Below, piece after piece: positions 1 to 8,882 of a stretch of 64,000 nt of DNA. The stretch is from Acetivibrio cellulolyticus CD2 (GTDB taxonomy: Bacteria; Bacillota; Clostridia; Acetivibrionales; Acetivibrionaceae), in NCBI RefSeq assembly GCF_000179595.2, contig NZ_JH556659.1, forward strand, positions 657,867 to 721,866, given 5' to 3'. Position numbers and translations under genes: made by a program. The notes under the pieces are model-generated. The model was not told the DNA's origin. It searched no databases and was given only the letters and a program-made list of their open reading frames with translations. Position 1 is the first letter of the stretch; the number at the start of each line of letters is the position of its first letter.

Positions 1-2
1 TT

Positions 3-653
3 GAAGAAGAAGTTCTAGATGAGTTTCAGTGTGATGAAAGTAAATATTGTAGTGAAAATGGTCAGATAGCTGAAAAGAAAGAAGTTGAAGGTATTACTTC
101 TATTTGTGATGAAGTTAAATCTGATACTATTTTGCAAAACGAATTAATAAATGAGTACGAGGATGAATATTTAGACAAAAGTTTAGATATAGTATTTAAT
201 GAAATAATTTTGGATGATATAGGTCAAGATGAAATGCATACAGATTTTGATGGCAGTGATTACGAGTTAAGTGAAATTAAAGAAATAGATGCAGTTGATG
301 AAGTTTTTGAGCTGGTTGCAGCACATATGGATGAGTTTGTTGAAGAGAATGAAACCATGAGTGTCGAATCGCCTCAGCCAAATGCTGTAAAATCGGTTGA
401 TGAAAGTATTGATGAAGCGTTTGGGCTGAAAGAAAAGGGTGATTTTGAAGGCGCAATATTAAGCTTCTTTTATGCTTTAGATAATGGACCTAGTGATGAT
501 GTGGTTTTTTGGATAGTTTTGGATATTTGCGTATTATATAAACAATTAGGACAAGTTGAACTTGCAAGGGAAGTGCTTGAAAGTTATATTTCTCAGTTTG
601 GTGAGATTATGGATGAAGCAGTAAGACATGAAATTGAATTAAATTTACAATAG
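3..653 (+). CDS. Acidic protein with C-terminal TPR-like helices (5' end outside window)
   Basis: The reading frame is open from the left edge to the stop at 651-653, so the true start lies upstream. A TTG at 132 is in frame but has no ribosome binding site. The first two thirds are rich in Asp and Glu and low in complexity, which suggests a disordered region. The last 75 or so residues form a helical hairpin pattern resembling one or two TPR units, with the Gly-Asp-Phe-Glu-Gly-Ala start typical of TPR helices. The next gene begins 51 bases downstream in the same direction. I do not recognise a specific family, and protein-protein interaction is the only function suggested. Confidence 0.6.
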   Translation, partial: EEEVLDEFQCDESKYCSENGQIAEKKEVEGITSICDEVKSDTILQNELINEYEDEYLDKSLDIVFNEIILDDIGQDEMHTDFDGSDYELSEIKEIDAVDEVFELVAAHMDEFVEENETMSVESPQPNAVKSVDESIDEAFGLKEKGDFEGAILSFFYALDNGPSDDVVFWIVLDICVLYKQLGQVELAREVLESYISQFGEIMDEAVRHEIELNLQ

Positions 654-704
654 ATTTGATTAATCCTAATTATAAGATCGAGTACTAAGGGGGTACGCAA
701 AGTA

Positions 705-1853
705 ATGAAAAAGACTCAGGAAATAATAGGTTTACCGATAATAAGTATTTCTGATGGGATTGAAGTAGGAAGAGTTAAGAATATTATTACCAACGCTGCA
801 AAGGGTGCTATAGATTACGTTGTAGTAGATAGTGGAATTCAAATTCTTAGCGCAAAGATAATCCCTACAGTCAATATACTTGGGATCGGTGAGTATGCAG
901 TGACAATTGAGAATGAAGAGGCAATCAATGACCTGAGCAAGATACCTGCTGCAATAGATTTGCTGCAAAAGAATATTCAAGTTACAGGAACTAAGGTTCT
1001 TACCAAAAAAGGTAGACTTATTGGTGAGGTTGGGGATATCTATGTAGATGAGGATGATAATTGCAACATATTGGGTCTAGAGTATATTGCTGACATAACT
1101 CACAAAAAGATTCGTATCATACCAAGAGCGAGTGTTATTACATTTGGTAAAAATCTTGTTGTTGTAGTTGAGGATGTTGAAAGCACATTACTTGATAAAC
1201 CCTCAGATATTGGGACTAGTAACAGTGAACCTGAAATAGAAAAAAAAAATTTGATGAGTAATGACCGTGGATACAATAATGATACCGCAGAAAGTATTGT
1301 AATTGAAACGGACAAGCTAATAGCTGCAGAAGGTAATACCTTATTCAAAGAAATAGATACTTCTTTTCAAAATCAACAGCCGGATTTTGGTATGTTCATG
1401 GAATCAACAGGTGCAGATTTCCCGCTAGCTCAAAGTGATGACAATGATGCTGGTTATGAAGTCGCAGATGCAAATGATAACAGTATTAATCTTTCAAATG
1501 ATTTTAATGATAATACTGAAAATACCATAATGCTGGATGATTCTAGTAATAAAGAAACCCTAAATGAAAATGTTGAGGAAACTTCAGATAACAGGGAAAC
1601 AATTCAAAGAGCTCAATCTAATGATGCTAATAATACCAAGGCTTCTAATGCATCTTCCGGACAGAGCGGCGCAGCCAGCTTATTTGAGCAAAGACAGAAG
1701 CAGTATCTCAATGGAAGAAAGGCTACAAAGACAATAACTTCAAATTCGGGTACGGTAATTATCAGTGAAGGTTCTACTATTACTGATGATGTTATTGAGT
1801 TTGCTAAAGAGAATGGAAAATTAATTGAGTTGGTAATGAATAATAAGGCATAA
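705..1853 (+). CDS. PRC-barrel domain protein with long acidic tail
   Basis: The ATG follows an AAGGGGG-type ribosome binding site. Residues about 1-80 and 88-165 are two PRC-barrel-like units; the first begins with the typical pattern of a strand, an Asp-Gly turn and a strand (GLPIISISDGIEVG). PRC-barrel proteins are small beta-barrels used as RNA- or protein-binding adaptors. Residues about 170-330 are rich in Asn, Asp, Glu and Ser and probably disordered, followed by a short ordered C-terminal segment with a Lys/Arg patch. The tail is much longer than in simple PRC-barrel proteins. The cellular role is unknown; cytoplasmic location is inferred from the lack of a signal peptide. Confidence 0.7.
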   Translation: MKKTQEIIGLPIISISDGIEVGRVKNIITNAAKGAIDYVVVDSGIQILSAKIIPTVNILGIGEYAVTIENEEAINDLSKIPAAIDLLQKNIQVTGTKVLTKKGRLIGEVGDIYVDEDDNCNILGLEYIADITHKKIRIIPRASVITFGKNLVVVVEDVESTLLDKPSDIGTSNSEPEIEKKNLMSNDRGYNNDTAESIVIETDKLIAAEGNTLFKEIDTSFQNQQPDFGMFMESTGADFPLAQSDDNDAGYEVADANDNSINLSNDFNDNTENTIMLDDSSNKETLNENVEETSDNRETIQRAQSNDANNTKASNASSGQSGAASLFEQRQKQYLNGRKATKTITSNSGTVIISEGSTITDDVIEFAKENGKLIELVMNNKA

Positions 1854-1871
1854 AACTTATTTAATAGACAT

Positions 1872-1905
1872 AAAAGTATAAAACATTTTTACGTTTTATA
1901 CTTTT
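1872..1905 (+). terminator. AT-rich intrinsic terminator after the PRC-barrel gene
   Basis: A perfect 13-bp stem (AAAAGTATAAAAC with its complement), an 8-base loop and a T-rich end lie 18 bases after the stop codon. The AAAA at the 5' side means it could act in both directions. Confidence 0.65.
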
Positions 1906-2001
1906 TATGTTTTTAGGAACAACCTAGAGTTTTTTATATATAAGAATAAATAAGAAAGCGTTTTGTATAAAAATTCTCAATAAAAAGTGAGAGTGAGTAT
2001 A

Positions 2002-3363
2002 ATGGCAAAACCTAACAAAAGCTACATTGTAATGCTCGTTCTACTTTCCCAGACTGTATTGTCGGTTTCTATAGGTATGCAAGCCCTTCATGCGTCTTCA
2101 AAAGAACATATTATACCGGATGTGTACATAGATTCATTAAACGTAGGAAATCAGACAAAGAGCCAGGCAGCATTAATGGTAAAGGAGCATTATGATAAAT
2201 TGTATTGCAGCTCAAGTTTATTGATAAGATATGGTAAAGGCAAGAATTACAGTATCAAGTTCTCGGATATAGATTTCTCAATAGATTATGATGCTACTGT
2301 AAACGAGGCATATTCCATAAATGAACACAGTAAGCTTGCAACGTTAATCAAAGGGTTCTTTTCGTTCGATAGAAAGATGGTGTACCCTGTAATAAAGTTT
2401 AACGAAACAAAGCTTGAAAAGAAGCTAAAAGAACTTGGATTACTTATAGACAAAGCTCCTGTGGATGCGCAAATGTATTTGGAAAATGGTGTAGTAAGGA
2501 AAACTTCTGAGGAGATGGGAATTAAACTGAATATAGCTAATTCTATGGAAAAGGTAAAAAATGAACTTAGGAGCCACCTTGATTCTGCTATTGAGTTTGA
2601 CGCCCAAAACAATTTCGAAATCACCACTGTGAGGCCTAAATTGGCTTTAGATGAGCTTAAAGGTGTGGATTGTATTATTTCGAGTTATACCACAAAAATT
2701 AAGTCTCCAGAGCTAAGAGAAGCTGTCAAGGAAGGTGCAAAGTCAATTAACGGATGTCTGATATTGAGTGCTGGCGTTGACAGTGAAAAAACTCATGGGT
2801 TTTCGTTTAACCAATGGTTAAAGAAAAAGGACCCTTCTTTTGAACCAAAGAATCAAGGATATAGCCAAGTGGCATCAACTCTTTATGCTGCATTGCTCAA
2901 AACTGGTATTGATGTTAATTGTATTGACAGAAAGAGGTATGAAACACCAGTAGATTACATTGAACCTGGTCTTGATGTAAAAATATCTGAAGAAGACGGT
3001 GATTTCCAATTTGACAACCCATTTGATTTTCCAATTGCAGTTTTTTCTGAATCTGATGATGAAAATGTTACAGTATATATAGTAGGCAGCAAGAGTCCTG
3101 ATTATTCAGAAAAGGATATAGAGGTAAATATAGTACAGAGATTTGATCCACCTGTTTTGAGAGTCGTAAATTATGATCTGCAACCTCAGGAAGAGAAGGT
3201 TATAAGTAAAGGAAAACAGGGAATCGAGGTTGGAGTATATAGGGTTTTAAAAGAGAATGGGAAGGAAAGCCGTGAGCTTATATATACAAATAAATATGAT
3301 TCTGAAGGAGCAATATTACAAGTAGGTCCAAAAACCAAACCTGATGATCAGGTGGATAAGTAG
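2002..3363 (+). CDS. Membrane-anchored VanW-domain protein
   Basis: The ATG at 2002 is preferred over the GTG at 1987 because a GTGAGAGTGAG purine stretch lies just before it and nothing precedes the GTG. The N-terminus is a hydrophobic anchor (residues about 8-27), so most of the 453 residues should be extracytoplasmic. The middle is an extracellular domain like those found beside VanW domains (peptidoglycan-binding-like). Residues about 285-335 match the VanW core, with the SQVASTLYAALL and VDYIEPGLD patterns, followed by a beta-rich C-terminal part. In most VanW proteins the core reads GGGxCQV; here the Cys position is Ser. A terminator follows 30 bases after the stop. VanW function is not established, and a cell-wall role is inferred. 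Confidence 0.75.
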   Translation: MAKPNKSYIVMLVLLSQTVLSVSIGMQALHASSKEHIIPDVYIDSLNVGNQTKSQAALMVKEHYDKLYCSSSLLIRYGKGKNYSIKFSDIDFSIDYDATVNEAYSINEHSKLATLIKGFFSFDRKMVYPVIKFNETKLEKKLKELGLLIDKAPVDAQMYLENGVVRKTSEEMGIKLNIANSMEKVKNELRSHLDSAIEFDAQNNFEITTVRPKLALDELKGVDCIISSYTTKIKSPELREAVKEGAKSINGCLILSAGVDSEKTHGFSFNQWLKKKDPSFEPKNQGYSQVASTLYAALLKTGIDVNCIDRKRYETPVDYIEPGLDVKISEEDGDFQFDNPFDFPIAVFSESDDENVTVYIVGSKSPDYSEKDIEVNIVQRFDPPVLRVVNYDLQPQEEKVISKGKQGIEVGVYRVLKENGKESRELIYTNKYDSEGAILQVGPKTKPDDQVDK

Positions 3364-3392
3364 TAAATAGGTGAAATATTACTTCGGATTTT

Positions 3393-3430
3393 CAAAATAA
3401 AAACCCTAGTTGATAGGGTTTTTTATTTTG
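3393..3430. terminator. Bidirectional intrinsic terminator between convergent genes
   Basis: CAAAATAAAAACCCT pairs with AGGGTTTTTTATTTTG around a 7-base loop, giving A-rich and T-rich arms on both sides. It sits between the convergent VanW-domain gene and mecA, so it can serve both. Confidence 0.8.
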
Positions 3431-3495
3431 AAAAATTTGTGAAAAAGTATTCTGAAGATTGAATGAAGCAAATGCCATTAGGTTTTGATTTTGAT

Positions 3496-4122
3496 CTAAA
3501 AGTAAGACGTTATAACTTCTACGGCGTTATACTCTGCTATTTTATCGGCATACTCTTCAAGGTAACCCTCGTAGTAGCTTGTATTAGATACCCTACTGCC
3601 ATATTCATTAAGCAAAGATTCAAAGTACTTAATGCTATCTACCGAGAAGGTATTCTTGGTTAGTACCATATAATAGGTGCTCTTAAGCTTATACAAAGTG
3701 CTCTCACCTGTATACATCAATTTAATTCTGTTACATAAGCTCAGGATATGGTCAAAATGTTCGAAGGAATAAATTATTATAGAGGAACAGACTTTTTGAC
3801 TTTTCTTTTTTACCCTTAGGTCTGACTTCTTAAATTTATTCTTTATATATTTTTGAATGGATTCAAAATCGCTATCTTCATCAAGCTTAGAGATAAAGAT
3901 GACAAAACCATCACTATCATCGGGAGAAGCTTCGATTGCCAATTGAGACTCAGAGGTATTAAAACCGAACTGAATTTCAGCTTGTTCCATCATATCCCAA
4001 AATAATTCCTGAGTTGCAGGAGAATTATAATTTAGAGCTTCAAAATCAATATTTCTTTCCTGCAAATCACTTAATGAAATTGTAACTTTAATTTTATTAT
4101 CATTAATTTTTTCTATTTTCAT
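3496..4122 (-). CDS. mecA: MecA-family adaptor protein
   Basis: The 208-residue protein matches MecA/YpbH adaptors in length and layout: an N-terminal substrate-binding domain beginning MKIEKINDNKIKV, an acidic Asp/Ser-rich linker near residues 60-85, and a C-terminal domain with the FEHFDHIL and ESTLYK patterns. MecA delivers substrates such as ComK to the ClpC AAA+ unfoldase for ClpCP proteolysis and helps ClpC assemble. The gene is alone on the minus strand between convergent and divergent neighbours. No clpC lies nearby. Whether competence is its actual target process in this organism cannot be told from sequence. Confidence 0.85.
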   Translation of the reverse strand: MKIEKINDNKIKVTISLSDLQERNIDFEALNYNSPATQELFWDMMEQAEIQFGFNTSESQLAIEASPDDSDGFVIFISKLDEDSDFESIQKYIKNKFKKSDLRVKKKSQKVCSSIIIYSFEHFDHILSLCNRIKLMYTGESTLYKLKSTYYMVLTKNTFSVDSIKYFESLLNEYGSRVSNTSYYEGYLEEYADKIAEYNAVEVITSYF

Positions 4123-4426
4123 CGCGCATCACCATTAGTTATTTACATAATTGTATTTTTCTATATTATATTATACTTCCTATAAAACAAAATGAGAAGT
4201 ATAAAAAAATTAACAAAAGATATTAGAAATTAAATATTAATAAAAATCAAAAGAATGTATTAACTTTCATAATATACATCGGAATTTTTTCTATTTCATT
4301 AAGCACATTTTTATTTCCCATGTTTTCTTGTTGAAGAAATATAAACTATTTTAGATTAAAGTAAATTTACAAATAATAAAAATATTGATTTATGCGTTTT
4401 ATGTGATAAAAAAGGGAGATGGTGGG

Positions 4427-5362
4427 ATGGCTGATGAAATAAATTCAACTGAGAAGACACAAGGTGACGAAGCAACTCAGGAGATTATATATAGTAAAGA
4501 TAAGGATTATTATAAGGGTATTGGTGGAGAGTTGAGGATGAAAGCTGAGGGATTATTTAAAAAGGCCAAGGAAAAAGGAATATCAATTGAAGATATAGAT
4601 ATTGTAAAGTTGAATGAAAGAAGTGCTCAGTTCCCTGGGATAGGAGAAATTAATCTTCCGACTTTTGTTATTAAAGTAAGGGGAAGAGATGTAGCTACAG
4701 GTCAGGTAATTGTGGATGGAAAACAGGTTGATTTTTATAACAGATATCAGAAATATTTGGCTCAAAAAATTGAAAGCAGAAATACTGTTAAAGATGAAAA
4801 CGGTAAGACAGTTTATAAAAACAGGAAGCCTAAGGTCAAGGAGAACCCTGATTTTTCCCTTAGCGAATGGGAAATATTTGATATAGGAAAAGAGCTTCTT
4901 GATGATAAGGAGTTTGGCTTGGAGAAGACTATAACTGGCGCTTGTGATAGGATAATAAGAAAATTAATGGGAGAAAATGATTGGCTGTATCCGGAAGAAG
5001 CACGAATGTTGGATGAGGAGTTTAGTATTGTTGAAAATAGAATACAAAAGGAGCAGGCCGAGAGAAAGGATGTTTCTGCAACACAAAAGAAGGCAACACT
5101 AAGACAAATTAATTACTTGAAGCAGAAGCTTAAAAATATGGGAATAGATCCTGATAATAATTTTGTGATGAATGGAATTATGAAAGAAATGGGGTTTAAC
5201 CCTGTAGATATTAGTGAGCTTAGCGTTGGAGAGATGAGTAAAATAATTGATAGTCTAAATATAATTGTACCAAAAATAAAAGAATTGATGGCAAGAAAGG
5301 AAAAGACTGGGGATGTTAACGAAGGTAGTACTATTGAAGTGCCAGATAATTACAGGCAGTAA
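4427..5362 (+). CDS. Unrecognised cytoplasmic protein, possibly nucleic-acid related
   Basis: The ATG at 4427 follows a strong GGGAG at the right spacing and is preferred over an upstream in-frame ATG at 4385. The product has 311 residues, is highly charged and has no signal peptide or membrane segment. The N-terminal half contains a predicted beta-rich block (residues about 55-110), then a helical region to about 200. Residues about 220-285 form a short helical module starting ATLRQINYLKQKL, a pattern I associate with the C-termini of several phage and recombination proteins. That resemblance is from memory and weak. The gene stands alone: mecA is divergent upstream, and a 365-base gap with a promoter follows. 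No function is assigned. Confidence 0.55.
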   Translation: MADEINSTEKTQGDEATQEIIYSKDKDYYKGIGGELRMKAEGLFKKAKEKGISIEDIDIVKLNERSAQFPGIGEINLPTFVIKVRGRDVATGQVIVDGKQVDFYNRYQKYLAQKIESRNTVKDENGKTVYKNRKPKVKENPDFSLSEWEIFDIGKELLDDKEFGLEKTITGACDRIIRKLMGENDWLYPEEARMLDEEFSIVENRIQKEQAERKDVSATQKKATLRQINYLKQKLKNMGIDPDNNFVMNGIMKEMGFNPVDISELSVGEMSKIIDSLNIIVPKIKELMARKEKTGDVNEGSTIEVPDNYRQ

Positions 5363-5432
5363 AGATATTATAATATAGCATTAAGTATAAAATATAATGA
5401 TATTGTTTTTAATTGGTGGTTAAAATTGGTAA

Positions 5433-5460
5433 TTGACTGCTGGTTTTTAAGTAGTATAAT
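5433..5460 (+). promoter_or_regulatory. Sigma-A-type promoter upstream of maf
   Basis: TTGACT at 5433-5438 and TATAAT at 5455-5460 are separated by 16 bases. Transcription would start near 5467 and give an untranslated leader of about 260 nt before maf. The gene-free stretch 5363-5727 otherwise holds only the hairpin at 5552-5580. Confidence 0.6.
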
Positions 5461-5551
5461 TAAGAAAATAAGTATATACGAAGAAATATAATGCACAATA
5501 TATAAGTATATATGCTTTTTTATAAAAGTGGACATTAAGTTCTGCTAGATT

Positions 5552-5580
5552 TTAGGGGATTTGCCATGCAAATTCCCTAA
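5552..5580 (+). other. Hairpin in the maf leader
   Basis: TTAGGGGATTT pairs with AAATTCCCTAA around a 7-base loop, with one G-T wobble. It lacks a T-tract, so it is not a normal terminator. It lies inside the predicted leader RNA of maf and could be a processing or regulatory structure. Confidence 0.4.
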
Positions 5581-5727
5581 ATTAAGAGTGCTGCAAAATT
5601 ATTTATCAAAAAGATTCATATTTTGTTGAAAAAGGATATTTGGTATGATTATAATAGTTATGACATAAATAAATGCTTTTTTACACTATATTTGTTAAAA
5701 TTATTTTTTCATGATGAGGTGACAATG

Positions 5728-6321
5728 ATGCAAATAGTACTTGCATCCCAATCGCCTAGAAGGTCTGAGTTGCTCAAACAGTTAGGTTTGGATTTTACAA
5801 TTAAAACAGCTAACATTGATGAGAGTAATTCTATGGGGCTTAAGGCATCAGAGCTTGTTCAGCATTTGGCATTTGAAAAGGCGCAGGTTATAGCCTCAAG
5901 TATAGCTGAAGATTCAAGCTCTAATAAAGAATATATAGTAATTGGAGCTGACACAGTTGTTGTTAAGGATAGCATTATTTTAGGCAAGCCACAGGATATG
6001 AAGGATGCTTTCAATATGCTTAAATCATTACAGGGAAGATGGCATGAAGTTATGACAGGAATAGCTGTTATTGATGTCCAAAGTTCTAAATATGATACAA
6101 GTGTAGAAATAACCCGTGTAAAGATGAAAGAGCTCACGGACGGGATGATTAACGCATATATTGACTCGAGAGAGCCTTTGGATAAAGCTGGAGCCTATGG
6201 AATACAGGGGCTGGGAGCTGTACTTGTTGACAGGATTGACGGCTGCTATTTTAATGTTGTAGGTTTGCCTATTTCAAAGTTGAGTGATATTTTAAGAAAT
6301 TACGGAATATATGTTTTGTAA
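5728..6321 (+). CDS. maf: Maf nucleotide pyrophosphatase (dTTP/UTP type)
   Basis: Maf proteins hydrolyse non-canonical and some canonical nucleoside triphosphates to monophosphates and influence septum formation in Bacillus. The family signature LASQSPRR is at residues 5-12, followed by the conserved VIGADTVV and DKAGAYGIQG blocks. The start at 5728 is chosen because GAGGTGA at 5716-5722 gives normal spacing and the protein then begins like other Maf proteins (MQIVLASQ). The frame is open upstream to 5623 without support. The product is 197 residues, normal for the family. mreB follows after 95 bases, the common maf-mre order. The radC gene often found between them is absent here. Confidence 0.93.
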   Translation: MQIVLASQSPRRSELLKQLGLDFTIKTANIDESNSMGLKASELVQHLAFEKAQVIASSIAEDSSSNKEYIVIGADTVVVKDSIILGKPQDMKDAFNMLKSLQGRWHEVMTGIAVIDVQSSKYDTSVEITRVKMKELTDGMINAYIDSREPLDKAGAYGIQGLGAVLVDRIDGCYFNVVGLPISKLSDILRNYGIYVL

Positions 6322-6416
6322 TAAATTGGTTTACGTGTACGTTGTAATGTGAATTTTTCCAAAGGATGCAATATAACAGCATAATCTGTAAAACAGATTG
6401 GGAGGAGAATTATTAA

Positions 6417-7439
6417 ATGAGTTTATTTTCTAGAGATATTGGTATTGATTTAGGAACAGCTAATACATTAGTGCACTTAAAAGGAAAAGGTATTGTAGTC
6501 AGAGAGCCATCTGTCGTTGCAATAAATAAAAAATCGAACGATATACTTGCAGTAGGTGATGCTGCAAAGGATATGATTGGTAGAACACCTGGAAACATTG
6601 TTGCAATAAGGCCAATGAAAGATGGCGTTATTGCAGACTTTGATATTACTCAGGCTATGTTAAAGTATTTTATTAAGAAGGCTATGTCAAAAGGTGTAAT
6701 TGGCAAACCCAGAGTAGTAATTTGTGTGCCTTCCGGAGTTACTGAGGTTGAAAAAAGAGCGGTAGAAGAAGCTACCATATCAGCTGGAGCCAAGGAGGCC
6801 TACCTTATAGAAGAACCTATGGCAGCTGCAATAGGTGCAAATTTGCCTGTTGAGGAACCATCGGGAAGTATGGTTGTTGATATTGGTGGTGGAACAAGTG
6901 AAGTTGCAGTTATTTCTCTTGGTGGTATAGTTACCAGCAAATCCTTGCGTATAGCGGGTGATGAGTTGGATGAAGCTATTGTACACTATGTTAAAAAAGA
7001 GTATAATTTGATGATAGGTGAGAGAACTGCTGAAGAGATAAAAATGACCATAGGGGCAGCTTATCCGAAGCCTAAAGAGGAGTCTATGGAAATAAGAGGA
7101 AGAGATCTTATAACTGGTCTTCCGAAGAATATAACCATAACCTCATCTGAGGTTGCTGAAGCTTTGAAAGAGCCTATAAATTCCATAGTTGATTCAATAA
7201 AGTTTACCCTTGAAAAGACTCCACCAGAGCTTGCAGCAGATATTATGGACAGAGGTATAATGCTTACAGGTGGTGGGGCTCTCTTAAGTGGACTTGACAG
7301 GTTAATTAAAGGTGAGACGGGTATGCCTGTGTCAGTAGCTGAAAAACCTTTAGATTGTGTAGTAATGGGTTCGGGAAAGGTGCTAGAAGAGATAGAAACA
7401 TTAAAGAAAGTGCTTATTTCTCCTAAAAAACTAAGATAG
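6417..7439 (+). CDS. mreB: Rod shape-determining actin homologue MreB
   Basis: MreB polymerises on the inner membrane face and guides the elongation machinery for lateral wall synthesis. The 340-residue protein has the actin-fold phosphate-1 loop (GIDLGTANT, near residue 9), phosphate-2 loop ([13 protein letters not shown]) and adenosine motif ([10 protein letters not shown]). The N-terminal MSLFSRD is a short membrane-binding segment typical of the family. GGAGGAG at 6401-6407 sets the start. It heads the mreBCD-PBP2 group, with mreC 17 bases downstream. Confidence 0.97.
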   Translation: MSLFSRDIGIDLGTANTLVHLKGKGIVVREPSVVAINKKSNDILAVGDAAKDMIGRTPGNIVAIRPMKDGVIADFDITQAMLKYFIKKAMSKGVIGKPRVVICVPSGVTEVEKRAVEEATISAGAKEAYLIEEPMAAAIGANLPVEEPSGSMVVDIGGGTSEVAVISLGGIVTSKSLRIAGDELDEAIVHYVKKEYNLMIGERTAEEIKMTIGAAYPKPKEESMEIRGRDLITGLPKNITITSSEVAEALKEPINSIVDSIKFTLEKTPPELAADIMDRGIMLTGGGALLSGLDRLIKGETGMPVSVAEKPLDCVVMGSGKVLEEIETLKKVLISPKKLR

Positions 7440-7456
7440 AAGGGAGATAATGTATT

Positions 7457-8311
7457 TTGTTACGTCTTATAAAAAGCAAAGTGTTTATCTTATTAGTTAT
7501 TACTTTAGCAATATTGGTTGTTATAGGTTTTTCTTCAATGCCAAATAACAAGGTTAATTATGTAGGGGATGTTTTTAGTACTATTTTATCTCCATTCCAG
7601 AGATTTATAGATTTTTCAGGCGGGAAGATTAATGATTTTTTTGCTCATTTTGATGATATTAATAAGTTGAGAAAAGAAAATGAGTCTTTAAAGAAAGAAA
7701 ATAATGATTTGAAAAGTCAAAATAGGAAGCTGTCAGAGTTAGAAGATAAGAACAAAGAACTTAGAAAAGCTCTGAATATAAAAGATCAATATAGCAGTAT
7801 GAAGATGATGGGAGCTAATATAATAGCAAAAGATATGGGTAACTGGTTTAATATTTTTACCATAGACAGGGGAACAAAGGATGGTACATTAAATGACTTT
7901 CCGGTTGTGACAAGTGATGGTCTTGTAGGAAGAGTTATGGGAACAGATGTTTTATCCTCGAAGGTTATATCCATAATAGATGAAGGCAGTTCCGTCAGTG
8001 CAAGGTTGACTAAGACCAGCGATTTAGTTGTTATAAAAGGTGATGCAAAGCTTAAAGACCAAGGTCTTTGCATAATGGAATATATTCCTGCTGATGTGGA
8101 TATATCAGTGAACGACACTGTTGAAACTTCAGGTATGGGTGGAATTTATCCGAAAGGTATCGCTATAGGCAAAGTAAAGGAAGTAAGGCAAAGAACAAAT
8201 GAGTTGGACAGGTATGCTATTATTGAGCCATCTGTCGACTTCAGAAGGCTTGAAGAAGTGTTTGTTTTAAATACCAAGAATACTAACAGTGAAGGCGAAG
8301 ATAACAGATGA
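7457..8311 (+). CDS. mreC: Rod shape-determining protein MreC
   Basis: MreC is a bitopic membrane protein that links MreB to the extracytoplasmic wall-synthesis enzymes. Here a transmembrane helix (residues about 8-26) is followed by a coiled coil (about 70-113, heptads rich in Leu, Lys and Glu) and a beta-barrel domain with the conserved NWFNIFTIDRG and GLVGRV patterns. Length (284 residues) is normal. The start codon is TTG, with AGGGAG 10 bases upstream. The stop overlaps the mreD start by four bases (ATGA), implying translational coupling. Confidence 0.95.
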   Translation: MLRLIKSKVFILLVITLAILVVIGFSSMPNNKVNYVGDVFSTILSPFQRFIDFSGGKINDFFAHFDDINKLRKENESLKKENNDLKSQNRKLSELEDKNKELRKALNIKDQYSSMKMMGANIIAKDMGNWFNIFTIDRGTKDGTLNDFPVVTSDGLVGRVMGTDVLSSKVISIIDEGSSVSARLTKTSDLVVIKGDAKLKDQGLCIMEYIPADVDISVNDTVETSGMGGIYPKGIAIGKVKEVRQRTNELDRYAIIEPSVDFRRLEEVFVLNTKNTNSEGEDNR

Positions 8312-8823
8312 GAGGAAAAATAATTGCCTATACTATCCTAATTTTTCTGACAGTTTTGATTCAATCTACTTTAGGTAGTTCTATGAGTGTTTATGGGGTT
8401 AAGCCTAATATAATTTTAGTTGTAATAGTTATTGTAGGGCTTTTAAGAAATAATATTGAGGGTGCAATAGTAGGTTTCTTTTGCGGACTGTTGCAGGATT
8501 CAGTTTCAGGCATGGTTATTGGATTTTATACATTATTGGGGCTTTACCTTGGGCTTGTTATTGGTTCTATAAATAAAAAGCTTTATAGGGAAAATATTCT
8601 TATTGCAGTTTTTTTTACTTTTCTGTCGACAATAGTTTATGAGTATCTAGTTTACTTTTTAAACACATTTTTAAGAAGACCACTTGGTTTCATCTATCCG
8701 ATGCAGAATGTAATTCTACCTGAAGCAATTTATAACAGTGTAATTTCTATATTTGTATTTATAATAGTAGTTAAATTGCACAGGCGTTTTGAGGAATTTG
8801 ACAAAAGTTCCAGAAGGTATTGA
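8308..8823 (+). CDS. mreD: Rod shape-determining membrane protein MreD
   Basis: This is a 171-residue hydrophobic protein with about five membrane helices, including a glycine-rich helix beginning GAIVGFFCGLLQDSVSG that is characteristic of MreD. MreD works with MreC and PBP2 in the elongasome. The start overlaps the end of mreC by four bases, and the PBP2 gene follows after 59 bases. Confidence 0.92.
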   Translation: MRGKIIAYTILIFLTVLIQSTLGSSMSVYGVKPNIILVVIVIVGLLRNNIEGAIVGFFCGLLQDSVSGMVIGFYTLLGLYLGLVIGSINKKLYRENILIAVFFTFLSTIVYEYLVYFLNTFLRRPLGFIYPMQNVILPEAIYNSVISIFVFIIVVKLHRRFEEFDKSSRRY

Positions 8824-8882
8824 TTATTTCTTAGTTAAGTGTAATTCTTAATTTACTATTCGATATAACTGGTGGTGAGGTT

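Noticed and set aside
3463..3663. 66-codon open frame on the plus strand
   Set aside because: It lies antisense to mecA, which has clear homology; no ribosome binding site is present.
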